Shown here: positions 6,169 to 13,743 of the stretch, piece after piece
Position numbering within the stretch: the first letter of the stretch is position 1
How the letters are laid out: each line of letters begins with the position of its first letter
Assembly (NCBI GenBank): GCA_013153375.1
Contig: JAADEN010000088.1
Coordinates: forward strand, 1-13,743
Direction: 5' to 3'
Source: Chloroflexota bacterium
Lineage (GTDB): Bacteria > Chloroflexota > Anaerolineae > Anaerolineales > DRMV01
DNA: 13,743 bases
Notes under the pieces: generated by a model
What the model was told of the DNA's origin: nothing
What the model saw: only the letters and a program-made list of their open reading frames with translations
Databases searched by the model: none
Position numbers and translations under genes: made by a program

Positions 6169-8163
6169 ATGCTCACCTGGCCGGAAAAAATCCTGTTCAC
6201 CCTGGCCGTGCTGGCCACGGCCTGGGTCGCGTACCGGGAGACCCAGCGCCTCATCCGCATCATCACCAGCGGGCGGGGCAAGCCCGATTGGAGCGTGGCC
6301 CGCCGCCGTCTGCTCACGGCTGCGCTGGAGTGGATCACCCTGCGGCGGGTGTTCCGCTTTCGCTTAGGCGTGAGCCTGTTGCACGCGTTCGTGGCCTGGG
6401 CCTTCGGGGTTTACCTGCTGGTCAACCTGGGCGATGTGCTCGAGGCGTACATCCCCGGCTTCACCTTTTTGGGCCACGGGCTGATCGGCAACCTCTACCG
6501 CCTCGTCGCGGACATCCTGAGCGTGCTGGCCCTCATCGGCATGGCCTCCCTGCTCATCCGCCGCTTCGTGCTCAAGTCGCCTGTGTTGCAGATCCGCGAG
6601 GATGTATTGGTGCATCCCAAGGCCCGCCAGGGCATCCCCCGGGATTCGCTCATCGTGGGCCTGTTCATCCTGGGCCATGTGGGCGCGCGCTTCTTGGGCG
6701 AGTCGTTCCAGATCGCCAAAGAGGGCCCCGACCCGTGGCAGCCCCTGGCCAGCACGGTGGCCAGGTTGTGGGTCGGCTGGTCGCCCACCGCGCTCACCGT
6801 GGCCGAACACATCGCCTTCTGGCTGGCCCTGGGCCTGATTCTGCTGTTCATCCCCTACTTCCCCCGCTCCAAGCACATCCACCTCATCTTCGCCTTCTTC
6901 AACTTCTTGCTCAAGCCCGAAAAGCAAACCCTGGTGGAACTGGAGCCCCTGGACTTCGAGGACGAGAGCATCGAGCAGTTCGGGGCCAGCACTTTCCGCG
7001 ATTTGAAGTGGACCCAGTTGATGGACCCCTTCGCGTGCATCATGTGCATGCGCTGCCAGGAAGTGTGCCCCGCGTACAACACGGGCAAGGTGCTCTCGCC
7101 CGCGGCCATCGAGGTCAACAAACGCTACAACCTCAACGAGGTCAACGGCGGCGACGAGCCCCTGGATCGGCCCCTGCTGGGCACGGTGCTGGACGAGCAC
7201 GCGCTGTGGTCCTGCACCGCGTGCGGCGCGTGCGTGGAAATCTGCCCCCTGGGCAACGAGCCCATGCTGGACATCATGGACATCCGCCGCGCGCAGGTGC
7301 TCATGGAGGACAACTACCCGCGGCAGTGGCAGAACGCGTATCGGGGCATGGAGAGCGCGGCCAACCCGTGGGGCGTGCCCGCGTCGGAGCGCATGAAGTG
7401 GGCCGAGGGGCTGAATGTGCCCACCGTGGACGACAACCCCGACTTCGATGTGCTGTGGTGGGTGGGCTGTGCGCCCTCCACCGACGCGCGGGCCCAGAAG
7501 ACGGCCCGCGCCCTGGTCAAGATCCTCGAGGCCGCGGGGGTGAACTACGCGGTGCTGGGCGAGCGGGAGATGTGCACCGGCGACTCGGCCCGCCGCTCGG
7601 GCAACGAGTACCTGTTCTACGAACTGGCCAACGCCAATGTGGAGACCCTCAACGAGGTCAAGGCCAAGAAGATCATCACCACCTGCCCGCACTGCCTGCA
7701 CACCCTGAAGAACGAGTACCCCGCGTTCGGCGGGCACTACGAGGTCATCCACCACACCCAGTTCATCGAGGACCTCATCCAGCAGGGCCGGCTCCAGGTC
7801 AAGCCCGAAGCCCTGGGCCAGGTGACCTACCACGACCCGTGCTACCTGGGCCGCTTCAACCACGAGTACGAGGCCCCGCGCTTCGTGGTCGCCCAGGTGG
7901 GCGGCGACTTGGTGGAAATGGCCCGCAGCGGGGCCAAGTCCTTCTGCTGCGGCGCGGGCGGCGCGCAGATCTGGAAGGAAGAGGAAGGCACCGCGCGCAT
8001 CAACCTGACCCGCTTCCAGGAGGCCCAGGCCACGGGCGCGGACACCCTGGCCGTGGCCTGCCCCTTCTGCATGATCATGCTCAACGACGCGGCCAAGGAA
8101 CTCAAAAGCGACATGGCCGTCAAGGATGTGGCCGAATTGGTGGCCGAGAACCTGAAGTCGTGA
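6169..8163 (+). CDS. Membrane-anchored Fe-S oxidoreductase with NarI-like module and two CCG domains (FadF/EMO/HdrD-like)
   Basis: A 664-residue electron-transfer protein. The N-terminal ~250 residues hold about five hydrophobic helices with histidines suited to b-heme binding (SLLHAF, ILGHVGARF, AEHIAFW), resembling NarI or HdrE. Two [4Fe-4S] motifs follow: CIMCMRCQEVCP (C290, C293, C296, C300) and CTACGACVEICP (C349, C352, C355, C359). The C-terminal half has two CCG domains. The first has C434, C469 (in EMCTGD rather than CCG), C506 and C509; the second is complete with C558, FCCG (C593, C594) and CPFC (C631, C634). This order matches the membrane Fe-S proteins named FadF or ETF:(methyl)menaquinone oxidoreductase, which pass electrons from fatty-acid oxidation to quinone. 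No etfAB or acyl-CoA dehydrogenase gene is nearby, so the electron donor is not shown. RsgA follows 60 bp downstream. The domain architecture is certain; the physiological role is inferred. Confidence 0.9.
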   Translation: MLTWPEKILFTLAVLATAWVAYRETQRLIRIITSGRGKPDWSVARRRLLTAALEWITLRRVFRFRLGVSLLHAFVAWAFGVYLLVNLGDVLEAYIPGFTFLGHGLIGNLYRLVADILSVLALIGMASLLIRRFVLKSPVLQIREDVLVHPKARQGIPRDSLIVGLFILGHVGARFLGESFQIAKEGPDPWQPLASTVARLWVGWSPTALTVAEHIAFWLALGLILLFIPYFPRSKHIHLIFAFFNFLLKPEKQTLVELEPLDFEDESIEQFGASTFRDLKWTQLMDPFACIMCMRCQEVCPAYNTGKVLSPAAIEVNKRYNLNEVNGGDEPLDRPLLGTVLDEHALWSCTACGACVEICPLGNEPMLDIMDIRRAQVLMEDNYPRQWQNAYRGMESAANPWGVPASERMKWAEGLNVPTVDDNPDFDVLWWVGCAPSTDARAQKTARALVKILEAAGVNYAVLGEREMCTGDSARRSGNEYLFYELANANVETLNEVKAKKIITTCPHCLHTLKNEYPAFGGHYEVIHHTQFIEDLIQQGRLQVKPEALGQVTYHDPCYLGRFNHEYEAPRFVVAQVGGDLVEMARSGAKSFCCGAGGAQIWKEEEGTARINLTRFQEAQATGADTLAVACPFCMIMLNDAAKELKSDMAVKDVAELVAENLKS

Positions 8164-8168
8164 ATTCC

Positions 8169-8197
8169 CGGGGCCGCGGCGCGCGGCCGCGGCCCCG
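8169..8197. terminator. 12-bp GC hairpin after the Fe-S protein gene
   Basis: Arms 8169-8180 and 8186-8197 are exact reverse complements (12 bp, all G/C, 5-nt loop), starting 6 bp after the Fe-S gene stop and ending 13 bp before the rsgA ribosome binding site. No T-run follows, so it may stop only part of the transcription, or protect the upstream mRNA's 3' end, while letting rsgA be read. Confidence 0.55.
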
Positions 8198-8223
8198 CCT
8201 CCCTTCCCTCAGGAGACGAGCCT

Positions 8224-9186
8224 GTGCCCTCTCGCAAGACCACCGCTGACCTGGAACGGGGCCTGGTGCTGCGCAAACAAGGCGGCTTCTTCACCGTGCA
8301 GCCCGAAGACCCCGCCCAGGAGCCGGTGGTCTGCCGTTTGCGGGGCAAACTCAAGCGCCGCCCCCGCACGGGCGATCTGGTCGCGGTGGGCGATTGGGTG
8401 CGCTTTCGGCGTTTGCCCGACGGCACGGGCGTCATCGAGGACATCGAACCCCGGGCCCGCGCCCTCTCCCGCAAGGCCCCCACGCCCCGCGGGGACTACG
8501 AACAGATCATCATCGCCAACCCCGACCAGGCGGTCATCGTGTTCGCGGCCGCGCAGCCCGAGCCCCGCCTGCGCATGCTGGACCGCTTCCTGGTCATCAC
8601 CGAGAAGCAGGAAATCCCCGCCCTGATCGTGGCGAACAAGGTGGACCTGACGGGCCTGGACGCGGCCCGGGAGACCTTCGGCCTGTACGAAGACATCGGC
8701 TATCCCGTGCTCTACACCTCCGCGGTCACGGGCCAGGGCCTGGATGCGCTCAAGGACGCGCTGCGGGGCAAGGTCTCGGTGCTGGTGGGGCCGTCGGGCG
8801 TGGGCAAGACCAGCCTGCTCAACGCCATCCAGCCGGGGCTGGGGCTGGCCGTGCGCGCGGTCAGCCGGGCCACGGGCGAGGGGCGGCACACCACCACCGT
8901 GCGCCACATGGTGCCCCTGGAGGGCGGCGGCTATGTGGCCGACACGCCGGGCCTCAAGGCCCTGGCCCTGTGGGACATCGAGCCCGAGGAACTGGACGGC
9001 TACTTCCCCGAGATGCGCGATCTGGTGCCCTACTGCCAGTTCAACAACTGCAGCCACATGGACGAGCCGGGCTGCGCCGTCCTCCAGGCCGTGGAGGAGG
9101 GGCGCATCCATCCCTCGCGCTACGAGTCGTATGTGCGTCTGCGCCTGGAGAGCGAGCAGGGCCTGGGCCGCGAAGATTGGCTGTGA
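8224..9186 (+). CDS. rsgA: Ribosome small subunit-dependent GTPase A (RsgA)
   Basis: A 320-residue circularly permuted GTPase that acts in late 30S ribosomal subunit maturation. Seen in order: an N-terminal OB-fold region ending near residue 80 (KRRPRTGDLVAVGDWVRF); the G4 motif NKVD (138-141) before the G1 P-loop GPSGVGKT (189-196), which shows the permutation; RATGEGRHTTT; G3 DTPG (240-243); and the C-terminal zinc site with C271, C276, H278 and C284 (CQFNNCSH then C). Length is normal for the family. The start is GTG at 8224, chosen because AGGAG (8211-8215) lies 8 nt upstream and no nearby ATG fits the family's N-terminus. It follows the Fe-S protein gene on the same strand after a strong hairpin; I see no promoter of its own, so it may depend on readthrough. 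Confidence 0.96.
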   Translation: MPSRKTTADLERGLVLRKQGGFFTVQPEDPAQEPVVCRLRGKLKRRPRTGDLVAVGDWVRFRRLPDGTGVIEDIEPRARALSRKAPTPRGDYEQIIIANPDQAVIVFAAAQPEPRLRMLDRFLVITEKQEIPALIVANKVDLTGLDAARETFGLYEDIGYPVLYTSAVTGQGLDALKDALRGKVSVLVGPSGVGKTSLLNAIQPGLGLAVRAVSRATGEGRHTTTVRHMVPLEGGGYVADTPGLKALALWDIEPEELDGYFPEMRDLVPYCQFNNCSHMDEPGCAVLQAVEEGRIHPSRYESYVRLRLESEQGLGREDWL

Positions 9187-9253
9187 TGCCGCGGCGCGTC
9201 ATTGCCTCCTGGGGGATTCCCTCCGGTAGGGCGCCGGCCTTGGAGAGCGCCCC

Positions 9254-9294
9254 ACGCCTTTGAAAGCCCCCGCGCCCGCGGGGGCGCGCGGCGT
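9254..9294. terminator. Bidirectional terminator between rsgA and the lipoprotein gene
   Basis: An inner 8-bp stem (9266-9273 with 9278-9285) sits inside an outer ACGCC/GGCGT stem (9254-9258 with 9290-9294), followed by TTT on the plus strand. It lies in the 113-bp gap between the convergent rsgA and lipoprotein genes. Confidence 0.65.
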
Positions 9295-9299
9295 TTCCT

Positions 9300-9974
9300 C
9301 TACCCTCCCTGGAACACGCACTTCGTCAGCGGAACCCACAACCTGACCGTTTGGGTTTCGGACTCGGACACGGCGATGTCCAGCCGCGCCAGGACTTCGA
9401 GGTCGGAGCACGGCGCCAATCTGGCCCGATCCGAGGGCGAAAGCACCTCGAGGGCCAGGGTCTCCGTGGGCTGAGGGAGCAAGGACGCGCCTCCGCCGAG
9501 GACACGGGTGGCGATGGGCTCCCCGTCGGGCCAGAACAAGTCCAGGCTTTGGATGAGCCTGTAGCAGACGGGCGCGCCGGGCTCTCCCACGCCCGCGTCG
9601 TGGCAGGGCCAACGGGAGACATCGGGGGCCCCATCCACGAAGTGGAAATGAAAGCCCAGGACGATCGCGGTGGTCGGCCCCGTTCGCAGGTAGCCCGCGG
9701 CGTTCTCCAGCACCAAATGGGGGATTTCCGGCACCCGCCAGAAGCCGGGATGATCCGCGATCGGCGCGTATCCCGGCCCCTGCCGAGGGCTGAAAGCCAA
9801 GGCGCTTTTCGCGCCTGGACGCGCGGCCGACGAGGGCGGCGCGGGCGAAACGGTCGGGGTTGCGCGCGCCATCTCGGGCGGCCTCGGTGCGCTTTGGCAG
9901 CCGCCCAAGGCCCCTGCCAGCAACAACAGGAGCCCCCATAGCGGCCACAAGCGCCAGAACGGGTTTCGGGTCAT
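9300..9974 (-). CDS. Putative lipoprotein of unknown function
   Basis: A 224-residue protein I do not recognise. It has a short basic N-terminus, a Leu-rich stretch (WGLLLLLAGA) and the lipobox LGGC with the lipidated Cys at 26, so it should be an exported, membrane-anchored lipoprotein. A Pro/Ala/Ser/Thr-rich linker follows to about residue 60. The globular remainder contains IVLGFHFHFVDGAPD, LDLFWPDGEPI and four further cysteines (in WPCHD, VCYR, APCSD and KCVF) that could form two disulfides. The ATG at 9974 is supported by AAGGAGG (9981-9987) 6 nt upstream and a near-consensus promoter about 90 bp upstream. The same frame continues open upstream through archease and rtcB, but only as antisense. 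It is transcribed alone, convergent with rsgA and divergent from archease. No function is proposed. Confidence 0.85.
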   Translation of the reverse strand: MTRNPFWRLWPLWGLLLLLAGALGGCQSAPRPPEMARATPTVSPAPPSSAARPGAKSALAFSPRQGPGYAPIADHPGFWRVPEIPHLVLENAAGYLRTGPTTAIVLGFHFHFVDGAPDVSRWPCHDAGVGEPGAPVCYRLIQSLDLFWPDGEPIATRVLGGGASLLPQPTETLALEVLSPSDRARLAPCSDLEVLARLDIAVSESETQTVRLWVPLTKCVFQGG

Positions 9975-10065
9975 GGCGGCCCTCCTTCTCTCTGCGCCGC
10001 GAGGGCGGACCGGCCCGCGTGGATGGCGGCCGCGAAGCGTGGGGGCCTTTCGAGGAGACAATTTC

Positions 10066-10093
10066 ATTGTAAGGCGCCCCTGCCCCTTGTCAA
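10066..10093 (-). promoter_or_regulatory. Near-consensus sigma70 promoter of the lipoprotein gene
   Basis: On the minus strand: TTGACA (10093-10088), a 16-bp spacer and TACAAT (10071-10066). This is the best -35/-10 pair in the window. The leader would be about 85 nt, ending in AAGGAGG before the lipoprotein ATG. Confidence 0.8.
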
Positions 10094-10238
10094 GAATTGG
10101 GGCCGCGCCGCCCCGTAGGCGCCGGGAGGGGACTTCCAACGCGGGCCTGCGCGCAGGGCTTTGGACACAAAACCCCTGCGGGCCGGAGATGGGCCCGAAA
10201 TGACGCGCATCCGCATGTGCAGGCCCCCACCCGTCCCC

Positions 10239-10247
10239 TGGTATAAT
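10239..10247 (+). promoter_or_regulatory. Extended -10 promoter giving a leaderless archease mRNA
   Basis: TGG followed by a perfect TATAAT (10242-10247). The archease ATG begins at 10257, only 9 nt after the -10 box, so the expected +1 (about 7 nt downstream) falls within a few bases of the start codon. No -35 hexamer and no Shine-Dalgarno sequence are visible. Confidence 0.7.
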
Positions 10248-10256
10248 GATACAACC

Positions 10257-10685
10257 ATGACCGGCACGACCTCGTCCTCCCCCGCGGGTTTCCGCGAGAT
10301 CGAGCACACCGCGGATTGGGCCATCGAGGTCTGGGCGCCCGACCTGGCCGGTCTGCTGGAGCACGCGGCGCGCGGCATGTACGCGCTGCTGCGGCTGCGC
10401 TGGGCCGCGGAGGGGGCCACGGTGCGCCGCCCCGTGCGCCTGTCCGCGCCCGACCCCGAGACCTTGTTGGTGGATTTTTTGAGCGAATTGCTGTTCGTGC
10501 TGGACACGGAACGCGTGGCCTTCGACGAGTTCGCCCTGCAGGCCACGCCCACTCGGGTGCAGGGCCGCCTGCGCGGGCGTCCCGTCGTGGGGCAGGAGAA
10601 GGAAATCAAAGCCGTGACTTACCACAACCTGCGGGTGGAACGCACCGCGCAGGGCTGGCGCGCGGTGGTCACTTTCGATGTGTAG
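10257..10685 (+). CDS. Archease, RtcB-activating factor
   Basis: A 142-residue protein with the archease hallmarks: FREIEHTADWAIEV at the N-terminus (the conserved EHTAD containing a metal-binding Asp), LLEHAARGMYAL, PDPETLLVDFLSELLFVLD in the middle, and KEIKAVTYHNLRVE followed by FDV at the C-terminus. Archease promotes guanylylation of the RNA ligase RtcB and allows multiple turnover. Its gene lies 81 bp upstream of rtcB on the same strand, as in many bacteria and archaea, which supports the call. The ATG at 10257 matches the family length. The frame is open upstream to 10161, but those residues lie across the promoter and do not look like the family. It is probably read from a leaderless transcript, with rtcB co-transcribed. 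Confidence 0.95.
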   Translation: MTGTTSSSPAGFREIEHTADWAIEVWAPDLAGLLEHAARGMYALLRLRWAAEGATVRRPVRLSAPDPETLLVDFLSELLFVLDTERVAFDEFALQATPTRVQGRLRGRPVVGQEKEIKAVTYHNLRVERTAQGWRAVVTFDV

Positions 10686-10714
10686 CCGGCCCGCGCGGAG
10701 CCGTTCCCCCAACC

Positions 10715-10736
10715 GCTCACGCCCCCACGCGTGAGC
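10715..10736. promoter_or_regulatory. Perfect 8-bp hairpin between archease and rtcB
   Basis: GCTCACGC (10715-10722) and GCGTGAGC (10729-10736) are exact reverse complements around CCCCAC. The hairpin ends 16 nt before the rtcB Shine-Dalgarno AGGAG (10753-10757) and has no T-run. It could set the ratio of the two proteins by attenuation or mRNA processing. The role is inferred; the structure is seen. Confidence 0.6.
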
Positions 10737-10766
10737 CCTATGCCTCACACCCAGGAGCAACGGCAC

Positions 10767-13527
<2,761 letters not shown>

Positions 13528-13529
<2 letters not shown>

Positions 13530-13555
13530 CCGTCAGCCGTCAGCCGGTGGCCGGT
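13528..13555. repeat. Four degenerate 7-bp tandem repeats
   Basis: AGCCGTC, AGCCGTC, AGCCGGT and GGCCGGT follow each other with a strict 7-bp period, starting at the last two bases of the rtcB stop codon. It resembles the short tandem heptamer repeats known between genes in some bacteria. No function is visible. Confidence 0.5.
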
Positions 13556-13681
13556 AGATGATTGGAGATGCCTCCGGGCGCGATGAGGGATTGGGGGGAA
13601 CTTTCTTCGGGCCCGCGGCGTTTCAAACATGAAGCGCGGACTTCCGCTTTCCGAGGATCCTTTCCAGCCAGGAGTCATCCC

Positions 13682-13743
13682 ATGCGCGTCCGAGCGTTTT
13701 TCGTGCTGTTGGCCCTCGCCTTTGCCTTAGGGCTGGTCGCGTG
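13682..13743 (+). CDS. Start of an exported or membrane protein, cut by window edge
   Basis: Twenty codons are present: MRVRAFFVLLALAFALGLVA, a basic N-terminus followed by a hydrophobic core, typical of a signal peptide or a first membrane helix. AGGAG (13670-13674) lies 7 nt before the ATG. Nothing of the mature protein is in the window, so no family can be named. It lies on the same strand as rtcB, 152 bp downstream. The gap contains the heptamer repeat and no clear promoter. Confidence 0.7.
   Translation, partial: MRVRAFFVLLALAFALGLVA

Noticed and set aside
6364..7863. A 499-codon minus-strand open frame opposite the Fe-S protein gene.
   Set aside because: It is a shadow of the cysteine-motif-bearing sense gene, with no motif or ribosome binding site of its own.
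10161..10256. An upstream start for archease at 10161.
   Set aside because: The extra 32 residues do not resemble the family, and the extended -10 promoter lies inside this stretch.

Overview
The window is GC-rich bacterial chromosomal DNA carrying mostly housekeeping genes. It probably comes from a Chloroflexota bacterium, most likely of the Anaerolineae type. The basis is a single-chain DnaE with an intact PHP domain and an unusual 'WYNARGS' palm motif, bacterial -10 boxes (TATAAT, often preceded by TGG), and a HdrD-like membrane Fe-S oxidoreductase. This assignment is an inference from sequence style, not from a marker gene. No tRNA, rRNA, CRISPR array, phage gene or transposase is visible.

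Layout. 1-3434 (minus): DNA polymerase III alpha subunit, cut by the window edge at its C-terminal end. 3435-3904: a non-coding region with three strong hairpins or palindromes and two outward-facing promoters. 3905-4579 (plus): DUF4013 membrane protein, convergent with 4643-5992 (minus): nicotinate phosphoribosyltransferase-family enzyme. A divergent promoter pair follows, then 6169-8163 (plus): a 664-residue membrane-anchored Fe-S protein (NarI-like b-type module, two [4Fe-4S] motifs, two CCG domains), and 8224-9186 (plus): the ribosome-assembly GTPase RsgA, starting at GTG. A hairpin separates these from 9300-9974 (minus), an unidentified lipoprotein. Next come 10257-10685 (plus) archease and 10767-13529 (plus) the RNA ligase RtcB. 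A secreted or membrane protein begins at 13682 and runs off the end.

The most notable feature is the archease-rtcB pair. The rtcB gene is interrupted by a 433-codon intein placed exactly before the Mn2+-binding cysteine of GYDIN|CGVRL. The splicing blocks (CLPGDT, TGDH, VYDLTV...HNF, C-terminal SN followed by Cys) are readable. Both positions where LAGLIDADG motifs are expected have lost their acidic catalytic residues, so the intein probably splices but no longer homes. Removing it leaves a normal 487-residue ligase with all metal and guanylylation residues. Archease, which makes RtcB a multiple-turnover enzyme, is read from an extended -10 promoter so close to its ATG that the mRNA should be leaderless or nearly so. 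A perfect 8-bp hairpin lies between the two genes.

The other genes are transcribed as single units or pairs, mostly with clear Shine-Dalgarno sequences and GC-rich hairpins at convergent ends. The Fe-S protein resembles ETF:menaquinone oxidoreductases (FadF/EMO-like) and would link soluble electron carriers to the quinone pool, but no ETF genes are present here to confirm that.
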